DNA from: Rhodobacteraceae bacterium UBA2776
GTDB taxonomy: Bacteria > Pseudomonadota > Alphaproteobacteria > Rhodobacterales > Rhodobacteraceae
DNA length: 14,297 nucleotides
Assembly (NCBI GenBank): GCA_002352425.1
Contig: DEIK01000054.1
Span: 1 to 14,297, forward strand
Direction: 5' to 3'
Shown piece after piece: positions 1-7,758 of the stretch. The notes beneath the pieces are model-generated. The model searched no databases. It was not told the DNA's origin and saw nothing but the letters and a program-made list of their open reading frames with translations. How positions within the stretch are numbered: position 1 is the stretch's first letter; each line of letters begins with the position of its first letter. The translations under genes were made by a program, and so were the position numbers.

Positions 1-440
1 ACCAGCAGGACTTCGCCTTCGGGCAACTGCCCCATTGTGCCGACAGTTTCGGGGTGACCCGTGTGGCCGATCATCACCATTTGCAGCCCGTTTTCGGAAT
101 GGCGTTCGGCCTCGATATGGACTTTGGAGACCAACGGGCAGGTGGCGTCCACATAGATCATATTGCGGGTTTGGGCCGCATTAGGCACTGATTTTGGCAC
201 CCCGTGGGCGGAAAAAATGACGGGGCGATCATCGGGGCAATCATCCAGCTCCTCGACAAAGACAGCCCCTTTGTCGCGTAGCCCATCGACCACGTACTTA
301 TTGTGCACGATCTCGTGGCGCACATAAACGGGCGCGCCCCATTTCTCGATCGCCATTTCGACAACCTTGATGGCGCGCACAACACCGGCGCAAAAACCGC
401 GTGGTGCGGCAAGGAAAAGTGTAAGATGTGGTTTGGTCAT
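1..440 (-). CDS. ispH: 4-hydroxy-3-methylbut-2-enyl diphosphate reductase IspH, N-terminal part (cut by window edge)
   Basis: IspH performs the last step of the MEP isoprenoid pathway: an iron-sulfur enzyme reduces HMBPP to IPP and DMAPP in the cytosol. The 146 visible codons carry the N-terminal signature APRGFCAGV with the first cluster cysteine at C17, EIVHN with H46, SAHG with H79, DATCP with the second cluster cysteine C101, and GHTGHPE around residues 125-131. Spacing and motifs fit the family, whose members are about 310 residues, so roughly half the protein and the third cysteine lie outside the window. The ATG at 440 is preceded on the minus strand by an AGGGACG-like ribosome-binding site. 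Only 64 bases separate it from the terminator of the upstream NYN gene, so ispH probably has its own promoter in that gap, although I could not identify one. The identification is very secure. Confidence 0.95.
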   Translation of the reverse strand, partial: MTKPHLTLFLAAPRGFCAGVVRAIKVVEMAIEKWGAPVYVRHEIVHNKYVVDGLRDKGAVFVEELDDCPDDRPVIFSAHGVPKSVPNAAQTRNMIYVDATCPLVSKVHIEAERHSENGLQMVMIGHTGHPETVGTMGQLPEGEVLL

Positions 441-504
441 ATCGTCCCTGTCCTGTCGGGTTAGACGTAAGGCCAACGCGGCGCGGCGTCCAGATATGAT
501 AATG

Positions 505-537
505 AAAAAAGCCGAGACATGATGCCCCGGCTTTTTG
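505..537 (-). terminator. Intrinsic terminator of the NYN-domain gene
   Basis: A perfect 9-base inverted repeat (506-514 AAAAAGCCG, 528-536 CGGCTTTTT) with a 13-base loop lies directly after the NYN stop codon at 540-542. Read on the minus strand it is a GC-cored hairpin followed by a run of T. The A/T tracts on both sides could let it act in both directions, but only the minus-strand gene ends here. It separates the NYN gene from ispH. Confidence 0.8.
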
Positions 538-539
538 AT

Positions 540-1112
540 TTACTCGTTAGTTGTGCTGGCCTGCGCCGGTTCTGGGATCGGGTCCCGCGGCGGGCGACCA
601 ATCACATCACGTAGGTCGTCCAGCTCGATGAAATTATCGACTTGGCGGCGCAAATCATCTGAAATCATCGGCGGTTGCGAGCGGATGGTTGAAACCACCG
701 AAACACGAACGCCCTGACGTTGGAGGCTTTCGACCAAGGGGCGGAAATCGCCGTCCCCAGAGAAGATTACCATATGATCAACATGCGGCGCCAATTCCAG
801 TGCATTCACCGCCAGTTCGATATCCATGTTGCCTTTTACCTTACGGCGGCCCATCGAATCAGTGTATTCCTTGGCGGGTTTGGTCACCATGGAATAGCCG
901 TTGTAATGCAGCCAATCCACCAGCGGACGAATCGGCGAGTAATCGTCGTTTTCCAGCAAAGCAGTGTAATAAAACGCGCGCAGTAATTTGCCCCGTCTCA
1001 TAAACTCGCTTCGCAACAGTTTGTAATCGATATCAAACCCAAGTGACTTTGCAGCCGCATACAGGTTCGAACCATCGATGAACAGCGCAAGCCGTTCGTC
1101 TTTGTAGAACAT
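540..1112 (-). CDS. NYN domain protein (LabA/DUF88-like, PIN-fold nuclease family)
   Basis: This 190-residue protein belongs to the NYN (LabA-like, formerly DUF88) group, whose fold is shared with PIN-domain RNases. Three acidic blocks expected for metal binding are present: FIDGSN with D13 and N16, GNMDIEL with D97, and SGDGDF with D120 and D122. A Pro-rich tail (about 173-190) looks disordered. These residues suggest an active metal-dependent ribonuclease, but family members have few characterised substrates, so the target is unknown. The ATG at 1112 has a good ribosome-binding site on the minus strand (GGAAGGAA, about 7 bases upstream). It is monocistronic: divergent from folK across 106 bases and closed by its own hairpin terminator. 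Family assignment is firm; cellular role is not known. Confidence 0.9.
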   Translation of the reverse strand: MFYKDERLALFIDGSNLYAAAKSLGFDIDYKLLRSEFMRRGKLLRAFYYTALLENDDYSPIRPLVDWLHYNGYSMVTKPAKEYTDSMGRRKVKGNMDIELAVNALELAPHVDHMVIFSGDGDFRPLVESLQRQGVRVSVVSTIRSQPPMISDDLRRQVDNFIELDDLRDVIGRPPRDPIPEPAQASTTNE

Positions 1113-1218
1113 CTAAATTTCCTTCCGGTAGGCGGTTTCGACTTCGTTTCCGTGAGTGAGTGTGGTTACTTAATAAAAATATGCGAAACCTGAGTATGAA
1201 TTTAAGGATTGTTAAATT
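1113..1218. promoter_or_regulatory. Divergent promoter region between the NYN gene and folK
   Basis: This 106-base gap must contain the start signals for the minus-strand NYN gene and for folK on the plus strand. It has a clearly AT-rich core at about 1168-1185 and 1196-1220. Candidate hexamers are weak (for example TATGAA at about 1195 for folK; TTGCAA/TAAATT, reading leftward from the folK start, for the NYN gene), so I assign the region rather than exact promoters. The two ribosome-binding sites are at its ends. Confidence 0.4.
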
Positions 1219-1806
1219 ATGTTGCAACCCTCGGGTGCTGATATAAGCCAAGTATCGGCAATAATTGGCCTCGGGTCAAATTTGTCTTCAGATCATGGGT
1301 CATCGCTGGAAACTTTACAATCGGCGTTGGAGCAATTGGCGCAGGATGATGTGGAAATTCAATCGGTTAGCCGATTTTATACCACGCCTTGTTTCCCTGC
1401 TGGCGCTGGACCTGACTATGTGAATGCGGCGGCGTTATTACGAACGACATTGCCTGCAAAGGGCGTTTTGTCGCGCTTACATGACATCGAGGCAGCCTTG
1501 GGCCGAACGCGAGTCGCACGTTGGGGACAGCGCACGGTGGATCTCGATTTGCTGGCGTTTGGCCAGGAAATACTACCCGATCTCGCCACCTTTGATCATT
1601 GGTTGACCCTGCCGATTGAGACCCAATCCACACAAGCACCAAAGCAATTGATCGTGCCACATCCGCGCCTGCAGGATCGGGCATTTGTGCTGGTGCCGAT
1701 GGCTGATGTTGCGCCGGATTGGCGGCATCCGGTGTTGCAACGCAGCACCCGCCAGATGCTTGATGATCTCGGGCCAAAAGAAGCTGCGCAAATCAAACCG
1801 CTTTAG
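1219..1806 (+). CDS. folK: 2-amino-4-hydroxy-6-hydroxymethyldihydropteridine pyrophosphokinase (HPPK)
   Basis: FolK transfers pyrophosphate from ATP to 6-hydroxymethyl-7,8-dihydropterin, the step before dihydropteroate synthase in folate synthesis. The 195-residue protein has the N-terminal IIGLGSNL block (15-22) and the HPPK signature RWGQRTVDLDLL (101-112) with magnesium-binding D108 and D110. The PHPRLQDRAFVLVPMADVAP block lies at about 147-166. Length is slightly above the usual 160-180 because of a short N-terminal extension and a C-terminal helix. The ATG at 1219 is supported by AAGGA at 1204-1208, 10 bases upstream. It is the first gene of the plus-strand block, 75 bases ahead of rpoZ. 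No other folate gene is visible, so folK here travels with the rpoZ-rel cluster, not in a folate operon. Very secure. Confidence 0.95.
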   Translation: MLQPSGADISQVSAIIGLGSNLSSDHGSSLETLQSALEQLAQDDVEIQSVSRFYTTPCFPAGAGPDYVNAAALLRTTLPAKGVLSRLHDIEAALGRTRVARWGQRTVDLDLLAFGQEILPDLATFDHWLTLPIETQSTQAPKQLIVPHPRLQDRAFVLVPMADVAPDWRHPVLQRSTRQMLDDLGPKEAAQIKPL

Positions 1807-1809
1807 TGC

Positions 1810-1838
1810 TTGTCAACAAGGACCAAAGCCCCTAAATA
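1810..1838 (+). promoter_or_regulatory. Candidate sigma-70 promoter for rpoZ-rel
   Basis: TTGTCA at 1810-1815 (5 of 6 to the -35 consensus) is followed, after exactly 17 bases, by TAAATA at 1833-1838, a weak -10 match. It lies just after the folK stop and 43 bases ahead of the rpoZ start. This would give rpoZ and rel expression independent of folK. It is only a pattern match; the -10 element is poor. Confidence 0.35.
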
Positions 1839-1881
1839 GACCCCTTCGTATTGCACCTAAATCGAGATCAGGAGTCGCCCT

Positions 1882-2235
1882 ATGGCCCGCGTTACCGTTG
1901 AAGATTGCGTTGATAAGGTTCCAAACCGTTTTGAGCTGGTTATGCTGGCAGCCCACCGTGCGCGTGAAATCGCCTCCGGTGACGCGATTACGGTTGAGCG
2001 TGACAATGATAAAAACCCTGTCGTTTCCCTGCGTGAAATCGCCGACGAGACACAGTCAGCCGATGATCTGCGCGAGCGGATGATCGAAAGCCAGCAAACC
2101 CAAATCGAGGTGGACGAGCCCGAAGAGGATGCAATGGCCTTGCTGATGGGTGCCGAAGCCGACAAGCCCGCCGAAGACGACATGTCCGAAGAAAAACTGT
2201 TGCGGGCCTTGATGGAAGCGCAAGGGCAGCCATAA
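1882..2235 (+). CDS. rpoZ: DNA-directed RNA polymerase subunit omega
   Basis: Omega binds the beta-prime subunit, helps polymerase assembly and forms part of a ppGpp-binding site. The 117-residue protein opens with MARVTVEDC and continues with the conserved NRFELVMLAAHRAREI block (about 15-30) and the DKNPVVSLREIA block (about 43-54), typical of omega. The acidic C-terminal tail (about 74-117) is variable, as usual in alphaproteobacteria. AGGAG lies 8 bases before the ATG at 1882, a good start. The gene lies 37 bases ahead of rel, so the ppGpp enzyme and the polymerase subunit that shapes a ppGpp site are probably co-transcribed. Very secure. Confidence 0.97.
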   Translation: MARVTVEDCVDKVPNRFELVMLAAHRAREIASGDAITVERDNDKNPVVSLREIADETQSADDLRERMIESQQTQIEVDEPEEDAMALLMGAEADKPAEDDMSEEKLLRALMEAQGQP

Positions 2236-2272
2236 ACGCCCCTGCTAACACGCTGAAAGGTGCGAAAACCGG

Positions 2273-4402
2273 ATGCCGGAAAAGATCACTCTTGATGACC
2301 TGATCGCGCTGGTTCGCACCTATAACCCTAAGACAAACGAAAAACTGATCCGCACGGCGTTTGCCTATGGTGCGGATATGCACGAAGGGCAATTCCGCCA
2401 TTCGGGCGAGCCGTATTTCACCCATCCGGTGGCTGTTGCCGCGATCCTGACCCATCAACGGCTGGATGACGCGACGATCATCACCGCTCTGCTGCACGAC
2501 ACCATTGAGGACACAAAATCCACTTACAGCGAGGTGGTCGAGATGTTCGGCAGCGAGATTGCCGAGCTGGTTGATGGTGTAACCAAGCTGACCAATTTAC
2601 AGCTGTCCTCGACCCAGACCAAACAGGCCGAAAACTTTCGCAAACTGTTCATGGCGATGTCCAAAGACTTGCGCGTCATTCTGGTGAAACTGGCCGACCG
2701 TTTGCACAATATGCGCACGATCAAATCCATGCGTCCTGAAAAGCAGGTGCAAAAGGCCCGCGAAACCATGGACATCTATGCGCCGCTGGCCGGCCGCATG
2801 GGGATGCAATGGATGCGCGAAGAGCTGGAGGATCTGGCTTTTTCAGTGCTGAACCTCGAGGCCCGTAATTCCCTGATGCGCCGCTTTATCACGCTGCAAC
2901 GTGAAACCGGTGATGTGGTCAAAAAGATCACTGACGATATTCGGCTGGAACTGGACAATGGCAACATCAAAGCCGACGTTTACGGGCGCGCCAAAAAACC
3001 CTATTCAATCTGGCGCAAGATGGAAGAAAAGGGACAGGGATTTTCCCGCCTCTCTGACATTTACGGCTTTCGGGTGATCACCGAAAATGAGGCAGATTGT
3101 TACCGCGTTCTGGGGGCAATCCACCAGCGTTGGAGTGCGGTTCCGGGGCGGTTCAAGGACTACATCAGTCAGCCAAAATCCAACGGATATCGTTCGATCC
3201 ATACCACGGTTTCGGGGCGCGATGGCAAGCGAGTCGAGGTGCAAATTCGCACCCGCCTGATGCATGACGTCGCCGAGGCGGGCGTTGCGGCGCATTGGTC
3301 CTACCGCGACGGTGTGCGGGCCAGCAATCCGTTTGCTGTTGATCCGGCGGGCTGGGTTGCCAGTCTGACAGAACGGCTGGATTCGGCCGAGGATCACGAT
3401 GAATTCTTGGAACATGTTAAGCTTGAGATGTATTCGGATCAGGTGTTCTGTTTCACGCCCAAGGGCGAGGTGGTGAAACTCCCCCGTGGTGCAACGCCTC
3501 TGGATTTCGCTTATGCGATCCACACCCGTATTGGGGATGCTTGTGTAGGGGCGCGTGTCGATGGCATTCGGGTGCCGTTGTGGACGCGTGTGAAAAACGG
3601 CCAATCCGTAGAAATCATGACCGCCGAAGGACAACGCCCGCAAGCGACTTGGATCGACATTGCCGTGACGGGCAAAGCCAAATCAGCGATCCGGCGCTCG
3701 CTGCGCTCAGAGGACCGCGAACGGTTCATCAAACTGGGCCGCGAATTGGCCCGTGTGGCGTTTGAACATGTCGGCAAAAAGGCCACTGACAAGGCGCTGA
3801 CCATTGCCGCCAAACACATGGGTCTAACTGATTCCAACGAACTGCTGGCGCGTTTGGGCAGTGCCGAAACCAATGCCCGCGATGTGGTCGAGGGGCTATA
3901 CCCCGAACTGAGCGCCTCTACCGGCGACGAGGTTGAAATGGCGCGCGCGATTGTCGGGCTAAAACACGGCCAAACCTTTGAGCGTGCCGCGTGTTGTCAG
4001 CCGGTCCCTGGCGAGCGAATCGTTGGCATCAGTTATCGCGGCAAAGGTGTTGTGGTGCACGCCATCGACTGCCCTGTCTTGTCGGAATTTGAGAACCAGA
4101 ATGATCGCTGGGTTGATCTGCATTGGCACAGTGGCACCCATCCTGCCGCCCATTGTGTCACCCTGCGCATCACTATCAGCAATGACGCCGGTGTACTGGG
4201 ACGAATTTGCACATTGATCGGCGAGCAAAAGGCGAATATCGCGGACTTGCTATTTCTGGACCGGAAACCAGATTTTTACCGAATTCTGATTGATGTGGAC
4301 TTGAGAGATGTCGAGCATCTGCATACGGTGATGACGGCCCTCGAAGCAGACAACGATGTGGCTGCTCTCGAACGTTATCGGGATCCGACACGCAAACCAT
4401 AG
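2273..4402 (+). CDS. rel: Bifunctional (p)ppGpp synthetase/hydrolase, long RelA/SpoT homologue
   Basis: This 709-residue enzyme makes and degrades the alarmone (p)ppGpp. Domains in order: HD hydrolase (about 25-180) with R42, H51, HDTIED (H75, D76, E79, D80) and ADRLHN (D142, N146), all key residues intact; synthetase (about 235-345) with GRAKKPYSIWRK, DIYGFRVI, NGYRSIHT and VEVQIRT; TGS (about 386-450); a helical region; a Cys-containing zinc-finger/RIS domain (C574, C575, C600); and ACT (about 628-705). The RFKD motif at 293-296 matches the RXKD type of bifunctional enzymes, not the EXDD type of synthetase-only RelA. Alphaproteobacteria commonly carry one such long protein, often named Rel or SpoT. 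The ATG at 2273 has a GAAAGG sequence about 12 bases upstream. It probably shares a transcript with rpoZ and the DUF2062 gene. Activity balance is likely set through TGS/ACT. Confidence 0.95.
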   Translation: MPEKITLDDLIALVRTYNPKTNEKLIRTAFAYGADMHEGQFRHSGEPYFTHPVAVAAILTHQRLDDATIITALLHDTIEDTKSTYSEVVEMFGSEIAELVDGVTKLTNLQLSSTQTKQAENFRKLFMAMSKDLRVILVKLADRLHNMRTIKSMRPEKQVQKARETMDIYAPLAGRMGMQWMREELEDLAFSVLNLEARNSLMRRFITLQRETGDVVKKITDDIRLELDNGNIKADVYGRAKKPYSIWRKMEEKGQGFSRLSDIYGFRVITENEADCYRVLGAIHQRWSAVPGRFKDYISQPKSNGYRSIHTTVSGRDGKRVEVQIRTRLMHDVAEAGVAAHWSYRDGVRASNPFAVDPAGWVASLTERLDSAEDHDEFLEHVKLEMYSDQVFCFTPKGEVVKLPRGATPLDFAYAIHTRIGDACVGARVDGIRVPLWTRVKNGQSVEIMTAEGQRPQATWIDIAVTGKAKSAIRRSLRSEDRERFIKLGRELARVAFEHVGKKATDKALTIAAKHMGLTDSNELLARLGSAETNARDVVEGLYPELSASTGDEVEMARAIVGLKHGQTFERAACCQPVPGERIVGISYRGKGVVVHAIDCPVLSEFENQNDRWVDLHWHSGTHPAAHCVTLRITISNDAGVLGRICTLIGEQKANIADLLFLDRKPDFYRILIDVDLRDVEHLHTVMTALEADNDVAALERYRDPTRKP

Positions 4403-4434
4403 AAATGGTTTGGTAATTATAAAGGACGACTCGT

Positions 4435-5088
4435 TTGGTTTTCAAACGCCGCGACAAACGATCATTTCTACGCGTCCTTTGGGAATTGATCTATCCAAAG
4501 GGCGGCTGGACGCGGGCCTTCCATTACGTCAAACACCGCGTGCGTCGTCTGCCAGACCCCCCCCACAGAATTGCCCGTGGCGTTTTTGCCGGCGTGATGA
4601 CCAGCTTTACCCCGCTTTTCGGCTTTCACTTTGTCACTGCCGCGCTGATTGCCAAGGCGATGCAGGGCAACATCATTGCCGCTGTCATGGCGACGTTCTT
4701 TGGCAACCCGATCACATTTCCGTTCATCGCAGTCAGTAGCCTTCAACTGGGCCACTGGGTTTTGGGCTCGAAATACAACGAAGGTAGCGAACACACCCTG
4801 ATGAGCAGCTTTGGCGGCGCCTGGAGCGATCTGCGGCATAATTTTGGCGCGATGTTCACGGATTCAACGGCCCATTGGGACCGTCTGAACGTGTTTTATG
4901 ACACGGTATTTTTGCCCTATCTGGTGGGCGGTCTGATCCTTGGGCCGATTGCTGGAATCATCTGCTATTATCTTAGCGTGCCAGTGATTTCGGCCTATAA
5001 AAACCGCCGCAAGGGCCGCCTAAAGGCCAAGCTGGCGGACATTCGCGCAAAGAAAGCGGCGACAAGGGCTGACGAGCCTGACGAATAG
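4435..5088 (+). CDS. DUF2062 domain membrane protein
   Basis: The 217-residue protein contains the DUF2062 core: RGVFAGVMTSFTPLFGFH (48-65) leads into a hydrophobic segment, followed by AAVMATFFGNPITFPF (82-97), the usual NPIT hallmark. A second hydrophobic segment covers about 159-186. It is therefore an inner-membrane protein with a basic cytosolic C-terminal tail (189-217, many K/R). The family has no settled biochemical function, so I do not propose one. The likely start is TTG at 4435, with AAAGGA about 8 bases upstream; no ATG gives a better fit to the conserved N-terminal basic segment. It lies 32 bases after rel and 39 before pdxJ, so it is probably part of the same transcript. Family assignment is firm. 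Confidence 0.88.
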   Translation: MVFKRRDKRSFLRVLWELIYPKGGWTRAFHYVKHRVRRLPDPPHRIARGVFAGVMTSFTPLFGFHFVTAALIAKAMQGNIIAAVMATFFGNPITFPFIAVSSLQLGHWVLGSKYNEGSEHTLMSSFGGAWSDLRHNFGAMFTDSTAHWDRLNVFYDTVFLPYLVGGLILGPIAGIICYYLSVPVISAYKNRRKGRLKAKLADIRAKKAATRADEPDE

Positions 5089-5127
5089 GGTTAGGCTTTT
5101 GAAAATGAGACTCACAAAGGATTTGTG

Positions 5128-5895
5128 ATGAGCGATACACCAACAGGTAAATTATCGGGCAAATTGCGGCTAGGAATTAACATTGACCACGTGGCAACCG
5201 TGCGAAATGCGCGTGGCGGCAGCTATCCTGACCCATTGCGCGCCGCTAAACTGGCCGAAGATGCCGGTGCTGACGGCATCACAGCGCATTTACGCGAGGA
5301 TCGGCGGCATATTTCGGACACCGATATTGACGGTCTGGTGGAACACCTTTCGGTGCCGCTGAACTTCGAGATGGCAGCAACGGCGGAAATGCAGGCGATT
5401 GCGCTGCGTCACAAACCCCACGCCGTGTGTATCGTGCCGGAAAAGCGCGAAGAGCTGACCACCGAGGGCGGGCTGGAAGTGGCCCGCGATGAAAACCGTC
5501 TGGCGCATTTTATTGCACCCATTCGTGATGCAGGCTGCCGTGTGTCGCTGTTTGTGGCGACCGACATGCGCCAGATTGAGGCCGCGTCGCGGATTGGGGC
5601 CAACATAGTCGAGCTGCACGCTGGACCTTATTGCGATGCGTTTTCCGAGGGGCATTTCGATGTGGCCGATGCCGAGCTGGTGAAGCTGCGCGAGATGTCG
5701 ACCTATGCGCATGGATTGGGCCTTGAGGTCCACGCGGGCCACGGCATCACCTATGACACCGTGAAACAGATTGCCGAATTCCCCGAGGTTCTGGAGCTGA
5801 ACATCGGCCATTTCCTGATCGGCGAGGCGATATTCATGGGGCTGCAACCTGCGATCCGCAAAATGCGCGGCTTGATGGATGAGGCGCGGGCATGA
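5128..5895 (+). CDS. pdxJ: Pyridoxine 5'-phosphate synthase
   Basis: PdxJ condenses 1-deoxy-D-xylulose 5-phosphate with 3-amino-2-oxopropyl phosphate to give pyridoxine 5'-phosphate, closing the DXP-dependent vitamin B6 route. The 255-residue TIM-barrel protein shows LGINIDHVATVRNARG (15-30), ITAHLREDRRHI (51-62) with substrate-binding H54 and R56, NFEMAAT with E81, ELHAGPYC (162-169), EVHAGHG (200-206) and the phosphate-binding LNIGHFLIGEAIF (224-236). All expected active-site blocks are present. I prefer the ATG at 5128 over the adjacent GTG at 5125, because AAAGG at 5116-5120 is well spaced and ATG is stronger. The stop overlaps the start of the LysE-type gene (ATGA). Very secure. Confidence 0.96.
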   Translation: MSDTPTGKLSGKLRLGINIDHVATVRNARGGSYPDPLRAAKLAEDAGADGITAHLREDRRHISDTDIDGLVEHLSVPLNFEMAATAEMQAIALRHKPHAVCIVPEKREELTTEGGLEVARDENRLAHFIAPIRDAGCRVSLFVATDMRQIEAASRIGANIVELHAGPYCDAFSEGHFDVADAELVKLREMSTYAHGLGLEVHAGHGITYDTVKQIAEFPEVLELNIGHFLIGEAIFMGLQPAIRKMRGLMDEARA

Positions 5896-6515
5896 GCGGC
5901 TATGAATTTGCTCTGTTCTACGTTGGATGGATGTTAGCGGGCGGCAGCCCGGGACCGGCCACATTATCCATTGCTGGCACCTCAATGAACCACGGTCGAA
6001 AGGCGGGCTTGATTTTTGCTTTCGGCATTCTGGTTGGTAGCGCTTGCCTTGGCTTGGCAGCCGCGTCAGGCATGAGCGCGATCATGCTGGCCAACGCTTG
6101 GGTTTTCGAAATCATACGGTATTGCGGTGCTGCTTACTTGTTTTATCTGGCGACCAAGGCGTTTCGCTCTGCAATGCGCCTAGGTTCCAAGGCTATGGTT
6201 AAAGGTCATAGCGGGACTGCACCCCAAATCTTTTCTCGCGGATTGCTTATTCACCTCACCAACCCAAAAGCGATCCTGACGTGGGGATCCATTTATTCGA
6301 TTGTCCTGCCCGCCGGGGCAGGCACAGCAGAAGTATTCCAAATGTTCGCCATGTTATTCGCTGGCTCGATTTTGATTTTCCTTGGCTATGCAATTCTGTT
6401 TTCCAACCCCAAAATTGTGCGGGGCTATCAACGTATGCGCCGCGGCTTTGACATGCTGTTTGCAGTGTTTTTTGGCGCAGCAAGCCTTAAATTGCTGACG
6501 ATGCGGCTGACATGA
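5892..6515 (+). CDS. LysE/RhtB family exporter
   Basis: This 207-residue hydrophobic protein matches the LysE/RhtB translocators, which export amino acids or related small molecules across the inner membrane. Evidence: SPGP at 19-22 (the family's PGP motif near the end of the first helix), a short polar stretch SMNHGRKAG, then helices at about 40-65 and 70-90, a cytosolic loop (92-115), NPKA at 124-127, and further hydrophobic segments at about 128-142, 150-172 and 188-204. Substrate cannot be read from sequence. Its start overlaps the pdxJ stop and its stop overlaps the acpS start, both as ATGA, so it is translated with them. LysE-type genes are not a standard member of pdxJ-acpS clusters, which makes the placement notable. 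Family is clear; specificity is open. Confidence 0.88.
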   Translation: MSGYEFALFYVGWMLAGGSPGPATLSIAGTSMNHGRKAGLIFAFGILVGSACLGLAAASGMSAIMLANAWVFEIIRYCGAAYLFYLATKAFRSAMRLGSKAMVKGHSGTAPQIFSRGLLIHLTNPKAILTWGSIYSIVLPAGAGTAEVFQMFAMLFAGSILIFLGYAILFSNPKIVRGYQRMRRGFDMLFAVFFGAASLKLLTMRLT

Positions 6516-6913
6516 TCCTTGGCATCGGCACTGACCTTGCGAATATTGACCGTATTGCGGGCACGTTGGAACGGTTTGGCGACCGATTTCGCAACCGTGT
6601 GTTCACCGAGGTCGAGCAACGCAAAGCCGAACGTCGCAAAGATGTGGCAGGCACCTATGCCAAACGTTGGGCCGCCAAAGAGGCCTGTTCAAAGGCGCTC
6701 GGCACGGGCCTTCGGATGGGCATCAGTTGGCGTGATATGGCCGTGAGCAATCTGGAAACCGGTCAGCCAGTGATGGCGGTGACGGGCTGGGCCAAAGAAC
6801 GGCTCGAGAAAATGACGCCCGAGGGGCATGAGGCCATTATTCATGTTACTTTGACCGATGATCACCCGTGGGCGCAGGCCTTTGTTTTAATCGAGGCGCG
6901 CCCTAAAACTTGA
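6512..6913 (+). CDS. acpS: Holo-[acyl-carrier-protein] synthase
   Basis: AcpS moves the 4'-phosphopantetheine group from coenzyme A to a serine of acyl carrier protein, switching on fatty acid synthesis. The 133-residue protein is normal size for the family. It has the N-terminal MILGIGTDLANIDRI block with magnesium-binding D8 and the second signature KRWAAKEACSKALGTG (51-66) with E57, the two hallmark regions. The ATG at 6512 overlaps the LysE-type stop (ATGA), indicating coupled translation. The following gene, lepB, starts after a 62-base gap, the longest break in this part of the block. Very secure. Confidence 0.96.
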   Translation: MILGIGTDLANIDRIAGTLERFGDRFRNRVFTEVEQRKAERRKDVAGTYAKRWAAKEACSKALGTGLRMGISWRDMAVSNLETGQPVMAVTGWAKERLEKMTPEGHEAIIHVTLTDDHPWAQAFVLIEARPKT

Positions 6914-6975
6914 CTCTGGCCGCCCTGAGCATCATGTAGCCCTAGACGTCCAATCAAGCAGGAATATTCAGTATT

Positions 6976-7758
6976 ATGGCAAGCAAAGCAGAAAAGCCCG
7001 AAGGCGCGTGGGAACTCTTTAAAACGGTGTTCTGGGCGCTGATCATCGCAGGCGTTTTCCGCACCCTGTTCTTTCAACCGTTCTGGATCCCGTCAGGATC
7101 GATGAAAGACACATTGTTGATCGGGGATTTCCTGTTTGTGAACAAAATGGCCTATGGTTATTCGCAGCATTCCTGCCCGTTCTCCGCCTGTCCGATTTCT
7201 GGCCGCATTTTGGGCACCGAGCCCGAACGTGGTGATGTTGTGGTGTTTCGCCACCCTGTGAACGGTCAGGATTTCATCAAGCGTTTGATCGGTCTGCCGG
7301 GTGATAAAGTGCAGCTGAAAGACGGCGTTGTACACATCAATGGCCAAGCCGTTCAATTGAAGGCGGATGGTATTTTTGAAGAGGTGTTCGAGCCACAGGG
7401 TTCGGTCGGCAGCAAGCCAAGTTGTGAGAACAATCCGGGTTTGGGGGCGATCTGCGAAAAATCGCGGATGATCGAAACCTTGCCCAATGGCGCGGCGCAC
7501 AGTATTTTGAACATTGGTGTTCGATCAGCCGACAATACCGGTATCTATACTGTGCCCGAAGCGCATTTTTTCTTTATGGGTGACAACCGTGATAATTCCA
7601 CCGACAGCCGCTATGCGCAGAATGTCGGCGGTGTTGGTTTTGTGCCTTATGAAAACATCATTGGTCGTGCGGATCGGGTTATGTTTTCAGCTGCGGGCAA
7701 GTCGCTGTTTTTCTTCTGGACGTGGCGCTCGGATCGGTTTTTTAAGGCGGTGCAGTGA
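6976..7758 (+). CDS. lepB: Signal peptidase I
   Basis: LepB removes signal peptides from proteins crossing the inner membrane. The 260-residue protein has one N-terminal membrane segment (about 14-34), then the catalytic Ser block FWIPSGSMKDTL with nucleophile S42, PERGDVVVFRHP (83-94), the catalytic Lys block DFIKRLIGLPGD with K102, and the GDNRDNSTDSR box (202-212). The catalytic domain faces the periplasm. An insert at about 120-195 holds C150 and C160; with C67 and C72 these could form disulfides. The ATG at 6976 follows an AGGA sequence about 12 bases upstream. The 62-base leader begins with TTGACT (6910-6915), a strong -35-like hexamer, but I see no good -10. The stop overlaps the GTG start of rnc. 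Very secure. Confidence 0.96.
   Translation: MASKAEKPEGAWELFKTVFWALIIAGVFRTLFFQPFWIPSGSMKDTLLIGDFLFVNKMAYGYSQHSCPFSACPISGRILGTEPERGDVVVFRHPVNGQDFIKRLIGLPGDKVQLKDGVVHINGQAVQLKADGIFEEVFEPQGSVGSKPSCENNPGLGAICEKSRMIETLPNGAAHSILNIGVRSADNTGIYTVPEAHFFFMGDNRDNSTDSRYAQNVGGVGFVPYENIIGRADRVMFSAAGKSLFFFWTWRSDRFFKAVQ

Noticed and set aside
3005..3643. A 212-codon open frame on the minus strand
   Set aside because: Lies wholly inside rel on the opposite strand and encodes nothing recognisable.
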